Source of the DNA: Betaproteobacteria bacterium | GTDB lineage: Bacteria > Pseudomonadota > Gammaproteobacteria > Burkholderiales > Ga0077523 | DNA: 41,518 nucleotides | Direction of reading: 5' to 3' | Assembly (NCBI GenBank): GCA_016713305.1 | Contig: JADJPK010000007.1 | Coordinates: forward strand, 397,501 to 439,018 | Shown here: positions 1 to 10,807 of the stretch, piece by piece | Position numbering within the stretch: position 1 is the stretch's first letter | Layout of the letters: each line of letters starts with the position of its first letter | Translations under genes and position numbers: made by a program | The notes under the pieces: model-generated | What the model was told of the DNA's origin: nothing | Database searches by the model: none | What the model saw: the letters and a program-made list of their open reading frames with translations, nothing else

Positions 1-1717
<1,717 letters not shown>

Positions 1718-1838
1718 TATAGCCTTGAATGAAAGGCCCGATCTTGCAGCCACAAGCGAAACACTCTGCAACCCAGACACTTCTTCCCCATCGCATGTCG
1801 TGATCCAGCCGCTTGGCGACACCACGACATCCAAGCTT

Positions 1839-1954
1839 TGCCTTGCGGCCATAGCGTCTTGGTCCCACCCCTTCCCATCCCGAACAGGAGCGTGAAACGA
1901 GACTGCGCCGATGATAGTGCGGCAACCCGTGCGAAAGTAGGTCACCGCAAGGCT
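1839..1954 (+). rRNA. rrf: 5S ribosomal RNA
   Basis: A 116-nt 5S rRNA follows the 23S gene after a spacer of about 120 nt that contains no tRNA. The terminal helix is visible: gccttgcgg at 1840-1848 pairs with ccgcaaggc at 1945-1953. The conserved internal segment 'cccatcccgaacagg' is present near 1868-1883. The ends are set from the terminal helix and may be off by a few bases. Confidence 0.95.
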
Positions 1955-1965
1955 CCCCAAAACAC

Positions 1966-2008
1966 AATGCCCCGTCGATCCCTTCGACGGGGCATTGGCG
2001 TTTCTATT
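1966..2008 (+). terminator. rrn operon intrinsic terminator
   Basis: A perfect 13-bp stem (1966-1978 pairs with 1984-1996; arms aatgccccgtcga and tcgacggggcatt) with a 5-nt loop is followed by a T-rich tail (ggcgtttctatt). It lies 12 nt after the 5S gene and should end the rRNA transcript. Confidence 0.93.
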
Positions 2009-2464
2009 GCCACAACTTCAGCCACCCCTCCACCATCCCACTCCGCCCAAACCTCACCCCATCACACCCCCTATCCAGAACGCCTCTTACCCCACCTTCA
2101 ACGACACAAGCGCTTAGCAGCACGGTATCGAACGCTGTCTCGGTGTTAGATTCTGCCTGCCGAGCGGGGGCTCGTCGGAACCCGATTCGCCAGTCGTTTT
2201 TCTCGGCGGGGCGATGAATGGCCTTCGGTCTCCCAGGAAAGCCGCACTCGATCCACTCCTCTACAGTGGTCGGCAGGTCGAATAGGGTGACTGGTATGAG
2301 TGCGACGGAGAACGCTGTGGTGACCGGGGCTTTGACGCAAGTTCCTGCGCGATTCGATCCGTAGTCCCTGTGGGACCGTTCACGTCGGACCTTCCGAAGT
2401 CGGACCATCGCCAACTACCGTGTTTCGTCGGACGATCTCGTTCGCATCCACAGGAGACCATCAC
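2009..2464 (+). other. Intergenic region after rrn operon; C-rich, G-poor tract
   Basis: No supported gene. The first 100 nt (about 2008-2110) are strikingly C-rich and G-poor on the plus strand, with little potential for stable pairing, which is the composition expected of a Rho-utilisation site. The rest is ordinary sequence leading to the dehydrogenase gene. I could not pick a convincing promoter for that gene by eye. Confidence 0.4.
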
Positions 2465-3553
2465 ATGCTTCGCATCTTCGGCGCCCCGAATCGTTATCTC
2501 CAGGGAGAGGGTTTGGTGGAACGTCTTGGGACGGAGGTTGCCGCGTACGGCCGGAGTGTCATCGTGGTCGCCGATGATATGGTCCGGTCGCTGCTGGGTG
2601 AACGTATCAGGACAACTCTGCGCGCATCGGATCTGGAAATGTCATTCGCTGCGTTCGGTGGAGAGTGCACTGCCGCCGAGATAGATCGATTGAGTGTGGA
2701 AGCCTCTGCAGCGAAGGCACAGGTGATTGTGGGTGTGGGTGGGGGAAAGGCGATCGACGCTGCGAAAGGGGCTTGCATCGCAACCGGAGCGCGCTTGGTG
2801 ATCGTGCCCACGATCGCTTCGAACGACTCGCCGACGAGTCGGCTCTCCATCGTTTACGACGAACATCATGTACTGCGTGAAGTGCGTCGATTGAAGGTCA
2901 ACCCGGACGTGATTCTGGTTGATACGTCCATCATCCTTCGTGCACCTGAACGATTCTTCGTGTCGGGTATCGGAGATGCCATTTCCAAGAAGTTCGAGGC
3001 TGCGCAATGTTTTGCAGCGGGGGGCGAGAACTTTTACGGGGGCCAGCCTCCCTACGTCGCAGCGGTTCTTGCCGACGCTTGTTACGGGGCGATCCGGCAA
3101 CACGCCGAGGCTGCGCTCCTGGCCATACGCGCAGGGCAAGGCAATGAGGACTTCGAGAGGACGGTAGAGGCAACGATTCTTCTGTCGGGCCTCGCCTTCG
3201 AGAATGGAGGGCTCTCGATTTCGCACGCCATGACCAGAGGCTTGTCCGCAGTACCGGAAACGGGTCGCGCGCTGCATGGAGAACAGGTAGCGTTCGGTCT
3301 CATGGTCCAGCTGGTTGCGGAAGGTCGTCCAGCGTCTTTCGTCGAGGATATGGCGGAGTTCTACCGCCGGGTGGGACTTCCTCTCTCGCTCCGTGATCTG
3401 GGCTACGAGGGCGATCCCGCTTCAGTGATTCCGACGATTGCCCAGGTCTCCTGGGCTCGTGCGGCGTACGTGCAGAACATGGTGCCGCCGAGTAGCGAAA
3501 GCGCCTTGGCGGCTGCCATAGAGAAGGCGGATCGATTCGGCAGAGGTGGCTGA
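2465..3553 (+). CDS. gldA: Iron-containing alcohol dehydrogenase, glycerol dehydrogenase-like
   Basis: A 362-residue cytoplasmic NAD-dependent polyol/alcohol dehydrogenase of the GldA branch (family length about 360-370). The start is the ATG preceded by 'aggaga'. An upstream in-frame ATG at 2420 has no homologous N-terminus. The glycine-rich nucleotide motif GVGGGKAIDAAKG lies near residues 90-102, followed by the GldA signature VPTIASNDSPTS. Likely metal ligands are the Asp in GIGDAISKKFEA, the His in SISHAMTRG and the His in ALHGEQVAFG. Known GldA enzymes oxidise glycerol to dihydroxyacetone; the substrate here may differ because the gene sits with two dioxygenases and a TRAP transporter. 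The gene is complete and unbroken. Confidence 0.88.
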   Translation: MLRIFGAPNRYLQGEGLVERLGTEVAAYGRSVIVVADDMVRSLLGERIRTTLRASDLEMSFAAFGGECTAAEIDRLSVEASAAKAQVIVGVGGGKAIDAAKGACIATGARLVIVPTIASNDSPTSRLSIVYDEHHVLREVRRLKVNPDVILVDTSIILRAPERFFVSGIGDAISKKFEAAQCFAAGGENFYGGQPPYVAAVLADACYGAIRQHAEAALLAIRAGQGNEDFERTVEATILLSGLAFENGGLSISHAMTRGLSAVPETGRALHGEQVAFGLMVQLVAEGRPASFVEDMAEFYRRVGLPLSLRDLGYEGDPASVIPTIAQVSWARAAYVQNMVPPSSESALAAAIEKADRFGRGG

Positions 3554-3796
3554 CAGATCGGCCAGCCCAGCGGGTGGGCAAGCGGCAGGCGAGAATGTGC
3601 CCTCCAGCAGTCCTTCGATCCATGGCGCATCACCGCGCCTACCTGAGACTTTTCGGGAGACGTCCTATTCTCGTCCGCATCTTGGTATGGTCGGACTTCA
3701 CCAGCATTCCCGCGGGACTTGACTACGGAACCTCCGGATCCTCGCGCGACCGAGGCCGGAGTCGTCCGGTAAGGCCGATGGAGGACGACCCCATTC

Positions 3797-4462
3797 ATGA
3801 ATCTTCTTGACGGCGCAGCGGACGAAGTCACTCTGAACGAACAGGCGCATCGTCGCCTCGAGGAACTCATCGTCACGCTGGAATTGGCACCAGGCAGCGT
3901 GGTTTCCGAATCGATCCTGAGTTCGCTGATCGGTATCGGCACCACGCCTATCCGGGAAGCTCTTCAGCGACTTTCGAGAGAGTACTTGGTGCGCATCTTC
4001 CCGCGGCGCGGAGTCGTCATCACAGCCATCGACGTCCAGCAGCAACTCCAGGTCCTGGAGACCCGCCGAGAATTGGATCGGCTGATCGCGCGCCTTGCGG
4101 CCCGCAGGGCGAGCACGTCCGAGAGGCAGGGGATCGCGCTGCTGGCGGATCGTTTCGACGTCATCGGACCCGGCAACGACGATCTCAAGGCGTTTCTCAG
4201 GCTCGACGCCGAAATGAATTCTCTGGTGGCCAGAGCAGCGCATAACGACATTGCCGCGGATGCTGTCCTCTCCCTCCATTCGCTCACACGGCGCTTCTGG
4301 TTCTTTCATCATCACGATCGTTTGTCCGGTCAGTCCACGGCGGTACTGCACAGCGCGCTGGCGCGGGCGGTGGCTTCAGGCGACGAAGACAGCGCGGCAC
4401 GGGCCTGCGATGTTCTGATCGATGAGGGAGTCGCATTCGCAAAGCGGACGCTGCCCGGTTGA
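3797..4462 (+). CDS. GntR family transcriptional regulator (FCD subfamily)
   Basis: A 221-residue DNA-binding regulator. The N-terminal winged helix-turn-helix spans about residues 10-75, with the typical GntR pattern around IGIGTTPIREALQRLSREYLV. It is followed by an all-helical FCD effector domain with candidate metal/ligand residues (Asp in RRELDRLIARLAARR, later RLDAEMNSLVARAAHN and SLHSLTRRFW). FCD regulators usually repress catabolic genes and respond to a carboxylate-type metabolite. It is followed at 100 nt by the PhyH dioxygenase in the same direction, so it probably controls the dioxygenase pair. A GGAGGA sequence about 11 nt upstream supports the start. The effector is not inferable. 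Confidence 0.88.
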   Translation: MNLLDGAADEVTLNEQAHRRLEELIVTLELAPGSVVSESILSSLIGIGTTPIREALQRLSREYLVRIFPRRGVVITAIDVQQQLQVLETRRELDRLIARLAARRASTSERQGIALLADRFDVIGPGNDDLKAFLRLDAEMNSLVARAAHNDIAADAVLSLHSLTRRFWFFHHHDRLSGQSTAVLHSALARAVASGDEDSAARACDVLIDEGVAFAKRTLPG

Positions 4463-4561
4463 GGCATTGAGACTGGAATCGGACTGGCATACTATTCCTG
4501 CGCCAGAATCAATCCAGCTTTTCCCAGAGAACACCCGTTTCCAGATCCTTTCGGACGCTCC

Positions 4562-5362
4562 ATGCTCACGCCGGAACAAATTTCACGCTACCGCACCGAG
4601 GGTTTCGTTGTCGTTCCGCAGTTGTTCACCGCGCGAGAAATCGATGCGATGAAAGGCGAACTGACGCGTGTCCAATCGATCGATACGGATCACCTGGTGC
4701 GAGAACGCCAAGGCGGTACAGCCAAGACGATCTACCGTGTTCACGATGCCGAAAGTCCCACTGCCTCGCCCGTGTTCCACTCTGTTGCCCGGGGGCCGCG
4801 CCTCTTGCGGGCGGCGCAGGAGCTGCTGGGCACCGAGGCGCTCTACATCCATCACACGAAGTGCAACCTCAAGTCGGCGATAGACGGGTCCGTGTGGCAG
4901 TGGCATCAAGACTACGGCGCATGGAAAAGGGACGGCATCGCTCGTCCGGACATGCTGACGGCTCTGGTCATGCTCGATCCGGCGACCGAATTCAACGGCT
5001 GCCTGTATTTCATACCGCGGAGCCAGAACGTGGGCGACATGGCGTCGGAGATGGACGATCGCACCACGTCCTACAAGCTGTGGGTAGTGCCAAAGCCGGA
5101 TCTGATCCGCGCCATGGAGCGGTATCCGGAACCGGTGCCCATCGTCGGGAAGCCGGGGGATGTGGTGTTCTTTCACTGCAACATCCTGCACGCGTCAGGA
5201 CACAACCTGTCCCGACACGACCGATGGCACGTGTACTACGTCTACAACCGCTGTGACAACCCGCCGCTTGACGTTCCCAATCCTCGCCCCGAGTACGTGC
5301 GTTCCGTTCGGACCACGCCATTGGTTCCGGGCGCCGATACCTTTATGGGCGTCACCTCCTGA
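4562..5362 (+). CDS. Phytanoyl-CoA dioxygenase (PhyH) family protein
   Basis: A 266-residue Fe(II)/2-oxoglutarate-dependent hydroxylase of the PhyH/ectoine-hydroxylase type. The facial triad is readable: H115 and D117 in WQWHQDYGAW, and a distal His, probably H210, in CNILHASGHNLS. R221 is a candidate for binding the 2-oxoglutarate carboxylate. Family members hydroxylate acyl-CoAs, ectoine, antibiotics and other small molecules, so the substrate is open. It lies 24 nt ahead of a second, TauD-type dioxygenase and is probably co-transcribed with it. No strong Shine-Dalgarno sequence is seen upstream. Confidence 0.88.
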   Translation: MLTPEQISRYRTEGFVVVPQLFTAREIDAMKGELTRVQSIDTDHLVRERQGGTAKTIYRVHDAESPTASPVFHSVARGPRLLRAAQELLGTEALYIHHTKCNLKSAIDGSVWQWHQDYGAWKRDGIARPDMLTALVMLDPATEFNGCLYFIPRSQNVGDMASEMDDRTTSYKLWVVPKPDLIRAMERYPEPVPIVGKPGDVVFFHCNILHASGHNLSRHDRWHVYYVYNRCDNPPLDVPNPRPEYVRSVRTTPLVPGADTFMGVTS

Positions 5363-5386
5363 TACCTGCCTCGGACCGGAGCCTCC

Positions 5387-6268
5387 ATGAATCTGCAGCT
5401 CAATCCTCTGCATCCCTTGTTCGGCGCGGAAGTCACCGGGGTGGATCTTCGCCGAGTTCCCAGCGATGCCGTATTGGCGGACATCGAGGAAGCGATGAAC
5501 GAGTATGCAGTGCTGGTGTTCAGGAACCAGCAGATCGACGACGATCAGCAACTGGCATTTGCCTCGGCGCTGGGTCCGCTCGAGCCGACGCCGGCGGTCG
5601 TCAGCTCCCACATTCACCGTCTGAAGCACAAGCAGATGGTCGACATCTCGAATCTCGATGTCGACGGGACGATTCTGGAGCGCAGCGATCGACGGAGGAT
5701 GTTCAATCTGGGCAATCTGCTGTGGCATAGCGACAGCAGCTTCAAGGCTACGCCCGCGAAGCATTCCATGCTCCATGCGCGCGTGGTTCCGCCTAGCGGC
5801 GGCAATACCGAGTTCGCGGCCATGCGCGCAGCCTGGGACGCCTTGCCCGAATCCACGCAGACGCTGATCACGCCGCTCGTCTGCGACCATTCCCTCATCT
5901 ATTCGCGTGCTTTGCTCGGCTTCGATGACTTCACGGAGGCGGAATTGCACGAGTTCGCACCTGTTCCGCAGCGGCTCGTGCGCCGCCATCCGGGTTCGGG
6001 GCGCCGGAGCATCTATCTTTCGTCGCACATCGGCACCATTCACGACTGGCCGCGCCCGGAGGCCATGGTCCTGATTCGTGAACTGACCGAACACGCAACT
6101 CAACGTCAATTCGTCTACAGCCACCCGTGGCGCCTGCACGACCTGGTGATGTGGGACAACCGATGCACGATGCACCGTGCGCGGCCGTTCGACGACAGGA
6201 CGTTCAAGCGGGACATGCGTCGCCTGACGCTCGAGGACTGCGCTCCGACCCTGCAGCAGGCTGCCTGA
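5387..6268 (+). CDS. TauD/TfdA family dioxygenase
   Basis: A 293-residue Fe(II)/2-oxoglutarate dioxygenase of the taurine/2,4-D dioxygenase fold (family length 280-300). It begins with the family-typical LHPLFGAEVTGVDL. The metal triad is H114 and D116 (LWHSDSSF) with H263 (NRCTMHRARPFD). R279 in the RRLTLED tail is a probable 2-oxoglutarate ligand. TfdA-like enzymes cleave aryloxyalkanoates or sulfonates by alpha-hydroxylation. Two 2OG oxygenases side by side suggest successive hydroxylations of one substrate; this is inference. It follows the PhyH gene by 24 nt. Confidence 0.9.
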   Translation: MNLQLNPLHPLFGAEVTGVDLRRVPSDAVLADIEEAMNEYAVLVFRNQQIDDDQQLAFASALGPLEPTPAVVSSHIHRLKHKQMVDISNLDVDGTILERSDRRRMFNLGNLLWHSDSSFKATPAKHSMLHARVVPPSGGNTEFAAMRAAWDALPESTQTLITPLVCDHSLIYSRALLGFDDFTEAELHEFAPVPQRLVRRHPGSGRRSIYLSSHIGTIHDWPRPEAMVLIRELTEHATQRQFVYSHPWRLHDLVMWDNRCTMHRARPFDDRTFKRDMRRLTLEDCAPTLQQAA

Positions 6269-6394
6269 GCCGACGGCTCTCCGGCCGGGGGAGTCCGGGC
6301 CAAGTCGTTCTTCGGTGCACTGCTTTTCCGGCCGCGGAATTCCGGCGCATACTAAATGCGCATCGATGAATCGTGGCAGCGAGGCGAGCACACA

Positions 6395-7714
6395 ATGAAC
6401 GGCGGGCGCAGGGAGCCTTCATACCGGTTGCGCCGGCAATCGCTGGAAGGCACACGCACCCGGACTGCCGCGTTGCGTTCGCAGGTTCAGGCGCTGGAGG
6501 AGGCCAACCGCGTCCTGAAGCAGGATGCCGAACTGCACAGGCGCTCCGAACAGCGGGCCCGCAGCCAGGCCCAGATGCTCATCGAATCCGTGGGATTCCT
6601 GGCGACGGAACCTGACATCGACCGGTTCCTGGGCCACGTGCTGAGAGTCACGGTCGAGCAGATCGACGGCGTTGGCGGCACCCTGTGGTTTCCCGATCCG
6701 GACACGGGCAATGTCCGCCTCCATCTGGAGTACCTCGACTCCAGGATCATTCCAGCGCACGAGTCGCATCATCCCGCGGTCTTGTGTCCGCTTCCTATCG
6801 GAGGACGCGGGGTCTCTACCTTTCCCACCATGCGCGCCGAGACCTACGTGATGCAGCAGCAGGTCGCGGGAATGCCGGAGGTCAATCGCGCCTATATCAA
6901 CTCGCTTGGGGTGCGTATCCTGCTCACCGTTCCCATGATGTTCGGCAACGAAACGGTCGGGTGGATCTGTGTGCGCAGCACACGTGCCGATCCGAGGGAG
7001 GTCGAGAAGACGACCCCTCTGGCGGAAGCCCTGGCGAGCCAGGCCACCTTGGCGGTGCACATGGCGCGCCTGGGGGAGCGTGCGCGGCAGGCGGCCATTC
7101 TTCAGGAACGCAATCGCATTGCCCGGGACATCCACGACACGCTCGCCCAGGGATTCACCGGCGTACTGGTCAATCTGGAAGCTGCGAGCCGCGCGCTGCG
7201 AAAGGAACGGTCCGATCTGGCCACCAGCCATCTTCACCATGCGCGGAGCCTGGCGCAATCCTGCCTGGACGAAGCGCGGCAGTCGGTGAGTTCGTTGCGG
7301 CCCGAATCCTTCACGCGGCTCGACTTCTCACGGGCGCTGGAGCAACAGGTCGAGCGGCTGGAGGCGAGCGGGGCGTCCGGCCGCGCGCTCATTACCGGCG
7401 ATCGCCTCGTGACGCCCGCGGAAGTGGAGGCGGAACTGCTGCGTATCGCCCAGGAATGCATCACGAATGTACTCAAGCATGCGCGCGCGTCGAGCGTGGA
7501 GATCGTGCTGGACTATGGTCCGCGATCGATATCGCTGAGTGTCAACGACGACGGAGCCGGATTCGATTCCTCGACCCGTCGAGATGGATTCGGTCTTGTC
7601 GGCATGAGGGAACGCGCGGCCCGCATCGGAGGTGTCCTGACCATCGAGTGCCCACCGTCGGGCGGAACCCATGTCATCACGCGAGTGCCCATCGGTGCGA
7701 GCGTCCATTCCTGA
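6395..7714 (+). CDS. Sensor histidine kinase, NarL-type (GAF + HisKA_3)
   Basis: A 439-residue soluble sensor kinase with no membrane segments. The order is an N-terminal Arg/Gln/Glu-rich coiled coil (residues about 10-60), a GAF-like sensory domain (about 65-225), the HisKA_3 dimerisation helix with ERNRIARDIHDTLAQG (phospho-acceptor H247), and a HATPase_c domain (NVLKHARASSVEI, NDDGAGFD, GFGLVGMRERA). I chose the ATG at 6395 because GAGGCGAG precedes it by 6 nt; an in-frame ATG at 6356 would add 13 residues and lacks a ribosome site. It is followed at 19 nt by its response regulator. The cytosolic GAF domain suggests it senses an internal aromatic or redox signal. Confidence 0.92.
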   Translation: MNGGRREPSYRLRRQSLEGTRTRTAALRSQVQALEEANRVLKQDAELHRRSEQRARSQAQMLIESVGFLATEPDIDRFLGHVLRVTVEQIDGVGGTLWFPDPDTGNVRLHLEYLDSRIIPAHESHHPAVLCPLPIGGRGVSTFPTMRAETYVMQQQVAGMPEVNRAYINSLGVRILLTVPMMFGNETVGWICVRSTRADPREVEKTTPLAEALASQATLAVHMARLGERARQAAILQERNRIARDIHDTLAQGFTGVLVNLEAASRALRKERSDLATSHLHHARSLAQSCLDEARQSVSSLRPESFTRLDFSRALEQQVERLEASGASGRALITGDRLVTPAEVEAELLRIAQECITNVLKHARASSVEIVLDYGPRSISLSVNDDGAGFDSSTRRDGFGLVGMRERAARIGGVLTIECPPSGGTHVITRVPIGASVHS

Positions 7715-7733
7715 GCAGCGGGAGAACGCGCGA

Positions 7734-8417
7734 ATGCCCACCACACGCCAGGTTCGTACCGTGGAGAAATCGACGGATGCGAGGCACGCCACGCCGTCGG
7801 ATCCAATACGCCTCCTCATCGCGGAGGACCATGTCCTCGTCAGACGAGGCCTCGCGGCCATCCTCGACATGGAGGAAGACATGGCAGTCGTGGGTGAAGC
7901 AGACGACGGAGAGGTGGCGGTACGGCTATGGCAGGAACTGCGGCCCGACGTGGTTCTCATGGATCTGCGCATGCCGCGCATGGAAGGCGTGACAGCCATC
8001 CGCCAGATTCGGACGGCCGATCCGAAGGCCAACATCATCGTGCTCACCACCTTCGATCACGACGAGGACATCTACTCCGGTCTGAGGGCTGGCGCGAAGG
8101 CGTATCTCCTGAAGGACGCCGAGCCGGACGAGCTGTTCCGTTGCATCCGATCGGTGTTCGCGGGAGAAGCCTATCTCCAGCCCAAGATCGCCGCGCGGCT
8201 TGTCAATCGGGTCCAGGAAGAGACGCTCACCGAGAGAGAGGAGCAGATTCTCAAGCTCGTTGCCGAAGGGTTGAGCAATCGCGGCGTCGGGTTGTCGCTC
8301 GGAATTTCTGAGAGCACCGTGAAGACTCATCTCAAGAGTCTGTTCGCAAAGCTCGACGTCACCAGCCGGGCCGAGGCGATCGCACTTGCGGCCAAGCGAG
8401 GCCTCGTGAAGTTCTGA
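7734..8417 (+). CDS. Two-component response regulator, NarL/FixJ (LuxR) type
   Basis: A 227-residue response regulator. The receiver domain is at about residues 22-140, with acidic pair ED (LLIAEDHVLV), phospho-acceptor D77 in VLMDLRMPRMEG and the conserved Thr and Lys in LTTF and YLLKDA. The C-terminal LuxR helix-turn-helix is at about 160-225 (LTEREEQILKLVAEGLSNRGVG...STVKTHLKSLFAKLDV). The ATG at 7734 has GGGAGA upstream; an earlier in-frame ATG at 7671 overlaps the kinase gene and adds an unrelated tail. It is partner of the upstream kinase. The TRAP, iorAB and amidase genes downstream are obvious candidate targets. Confidence 0.93.
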   Translation: MPTTRQVRTVEKSTDARHATPSDPIRLLIAEDHVLVRRGLAAILDMEEDMAVVGEADDGEVAVRLWQELRPDVVLMDLRMPRMEGVTAIRQIRTADPKANIIVLTTFDHDEDIYSGLRAGAKAYLLKDAEPDELFRCIRSVFAGEAYLQPKIAARLVNRVQEETLTEREEQILKLVAEGLSNRGVGLSLGISESTVKTHLKSLFAKLDVTSRAEAIALAAKRGLVKF

Positions 8418-8444
8418 CAGGGACTCGAGGCCGTGTTCGAGCGT

Positions 8445-8473
8445 CCCTCCCTCGAAAGAGGGAGGGCCTTCTG
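8445..8473 (+). terminator. Hairpin after the response regulator gene
   Basis: A perfect 9-bp stem (ccctccctc at 8445-8453, gagggaggg at 8458-8466) with a GAAA tetraloop lies 28 nt after the stop codon. The tail (ccttctgac) is only weakly T-rich, so termination may be partial. Confidence 0.65.
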
Positions 8474-8798
8474 ACTCCATCCGGTCACGGGCAATCCTCC
8501 TTCTGCGCGATGTGAGCGGAGTTCTCGCGGCGCACAATCCTTTCTGCTTCGGGGGGTGTTCACGCGACGTCATGGCCGGCACTCCTGCACCGTGCCGGCG
8601 CAGGACAACCGGCGTTCGCCCTCGAGGAGAGCACCATGTCGATCGTCCTCGGCGGCATCGCGCCTGATGCCAAAGGCCTTTTCCGTTCCGGCGGGAAACC
8701 GAGACGCGGGCATCGATGGTGCTGTGCCATTGGCGTGATCCCGTGCGATCGAACGTGGGTGCGCGCGGAATCCTGGACACGGCGGGAGGCGGAAGGCG
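8474..8798 (+). other. Intergenic region before the TRAP genes
   Basis: About 325 nt without a recognised gene. A small ORF at 8636-8836 (66 codons) starts 6 nt after GAGGAG, a good ribosome site, but its Arg-rich product resembles nothing I know and it overlaps the dctQ start, so I do not call it. A promoter for the TRAP operon is likely here, but no clear -35/-10 pair stands out. Confidence 0.35.
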
Positions 8799-9365
8799 AT
8801 GACGTTCTGGCTCGGGTTCGCCCGGATCGTCGATGAGCTCAATGCGCGGGTCGCCCAAGCCGTGAGTTGGCTTGTGTTGGTCATGTCGCTGGTGAGCGCC
8901 GGGAACGCAGTTTCGCGGAAGGCCTTCAACTTGAGTTCCAATGCGTTTCTCGAGGCGCAGTGGTACCTCTACGCCGCCGTCTTTCTGCTCGCAGCCGGCG
9001 CCACGCTCCAGCGCAACGGGCATGTGCGCATCGACCTCATCACCGCGCGGTTGAGTCTACGGACCCGGCTCCGGCTGGAAGTCATCGGGACAGTGTTCCT
9101 CCTGGTTCCGTTCGTATCCCTCGTTCTCTATTACTCCTGGCCATACTTTCTCGACGCGTTCGCCAATCGGGAGGTCTCGCTCAACGCGGGTGGCCTCCCC
9201 GTGTGGCCGGTGAAGTTGCTGATCCCGGCAGGCTTTGCGCTCCTCCTGTTGCAGGGGGTGGCCCAAACGATCAAGGCCACCGCAGCCCTGCGTGGACAGT
9301 TGTCGGATGACGCGGTCTTCGCGTCTTCGCCCGAGCGGCGCCCCGATGTCGATGCGAAACGGTGA
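8799..9365 (+). CDS. dctQ: TRAP transporter small permease (DctQ)
   Basis: A 188-residue inner-membrane protein with four hydrophobic segments (residues about 20-42, 50-68, 88-112 and 128-155), the normal DctQ layout. The motif EAQWYLYAAVFLLAAGATLQRNGHVRIDLI is characteristic of TRAP small permeases of the mannitol/chloroaromatic group. It pairs with the large permease DctM, whose start overlaps its stop codon. A GGAGG sequence 9-13 nt before the ATG supports the start. The substrate is set by the DctP protein encoded two genes downstream. Confidence 0.92.
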   Translation: MTFWLGFARIVDELNARVAQAVSWLVLVMSLVSAGNAVSRKAFNLSSNAFLEAQWYLYAAVFLLAAGATLQRNGHVRIDLITARLSLRTRLRLEVIGTVFLLVPFVSLVLYYSWPYFLDAFANREVSLNAGGLPVWPVKLLIPAGFALLLLQGVAQTIKATAALRGQLSDDAVFASSPERRPDVDAKR

Positions 9366-10803
9366 TGGCCGAATGGATCGCCGTCTGGGTAGGTCCGCTC
9401 ATGTTCGGCGGACTGGTGCTGGTCCTGCTGCTCGGCTATCCGGTCGCCTTCGCACTCGCCGCGGTGGGGCTGGCCTTTGGATTCGTGGGCATCGAGGCAG
9501 GACTGTTGCGAGTCGAACTGCTGCAGGCGTTGCCCCAGCGCATCTACGGCATCATGCAGAACGAGACTCTGCTGGCGATCCCCTTCTTCACCTTCATGGG
9601 TCTCATCCTCGAGCGCAGCGCCATGGCCGAGGACCTGCTGGAAACCATCGGTCAGTTGTTCGGTCCGCTTCGCGGGGGCCTCGCGTACGCCGTCATCTTC
9701 GTGGGGGCACTGTTGGCGGCGACAACCGGAATCGTGGCGGCATCCGTCATCTCCATGGGGCTGATCTCGCTTCCGGTCATGATGCGCTACGGGTACGACC
9801 GGCGGCTGGCCACCGGCGTGATCGCCGCCTCGGGTACGCTCGCTCAGATCATTCCTCCGTCCCTGGTGCTGATCGTCATGGCCGATCAGCTCGGAAGACC
9901 TATCGGAGACCTGTACAGCGGGGCGCTGGTCCCCGGGCTGCTGCTCACCGGCTGCTACGCCCTGCATGTGTTCGTGATGTCTATCGTGCATCCGATGGCC
10001 GCGCCCGCACTTCCTCGGGAGGCTCGCCAGAGCGCCGGACGCGCCATGGTCGTGCGGATCCTCAGTTCCCTGATCCCGCCTCTCGTTCTCATCTTTCTGG
10101 TGCTCGGCACCATCTTTCTCGGGGTGGCGACGCCTACGGAAGGCGGTGCGATGGGCGCCTGCGGTGCTCTTGTGCTGGCGTTCGCCAGGGGCCGGCTCGA
10201 CACCACGATGTTGCGTTCCGCGATGGACGGCACCGTCAGGCTGTCGTGCTTCGTGATGTTCATCCTGATCGGGTCCACGGTCTTCGGCCTCGTCTTCCGC
10301 GGCGTCAACGGCGACCTCTGGGTCGAGGGAATGCTCACGGCGCTTCCCGGCGGAGCGATCGGATTTCTCGTGGCCGTGAACCTGCTGGTGTTCGTGCTGG
10401 CCTTCTTCCTCGACTACTTCGAGCTTGCGTTCATTCTCGTGCCACTGCTGGCACCTGTCGCCGACAAGCTGGGAATCGACCTTGTCTGGTTCGGTGTCCT
10501 GCTGGCGGTAAACATGCAGACGTCGTTCATGCATCCTCCGTTCGGATTCGCCCTGTTCTATCTGCGCAGCGTGGCACCGAAGTCTGTGCGCACGAGCGAC
10601 ATCTACCTTGGGGCCATTCCTTCGTGGTCATCCAGATTGCCATGGTGGCGCTCCTCATCGCCTTTCCCGGAATTGCGAAACCGCGCCTGCAGACGTTCGA
10701 TCCGGTCGAGTCCTCCCAGGGCACGCCCGCTTTCCTGGACAACCCGGAATATCCGCCGACGATCTTCGAGCTGAAGCCGGACGGGAACGGCGGGGGGCAA
10801 TAG
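9365..10803 (+). CDS. dctM: TRAP transporter large permease (DctM), frameshifted near the 3' end
   Basis: The large membrane subunit of a sodium-driven TRAP uptake system, with about twelve to thirteen hydrophobic segments and family motifs such as GYPVAFALAAVGL, QNETLLAIPFFTFMG, GTLAQIIPPSLVLIVMADQ and FFLDYFELAFILVPLLAP. It starts at ATG 9365, overlapping the dctQ stop (TGATG); a GTG at 9362 is also possible. The homologous frame breaks at about 10617-10621: after SDIYLGAIP the reading continues correctly only in another frame (FVVIQIAMVALLIAFPGIA ... to the stop at 10801). Restoring one C in 'ttccttc' heals it. This is either a sequencing error or a recent mutation that would replace the last hydrophobic segment. 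Confidence 0.88.
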
Positions 10804-10807
10804 GGTC

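Noticed and set aside
5195..6391. 398-codon minus-strand ORF opposite the TauD gene
   Set aside because: It is the antisense frame of a clearly homologous dioxygenase gene; its Arg/His/Val-rich product has no family features. The same applies to the long antisense ORFs at 9131-10534 and 12654-13877.
8636..8836. 66-codon ORF with good Shine-Dalgarno upstream of dctQ
   Set aside because: No recognisable family, Arg-rich composition typical of chance frames, and overlap with the dctQ start.
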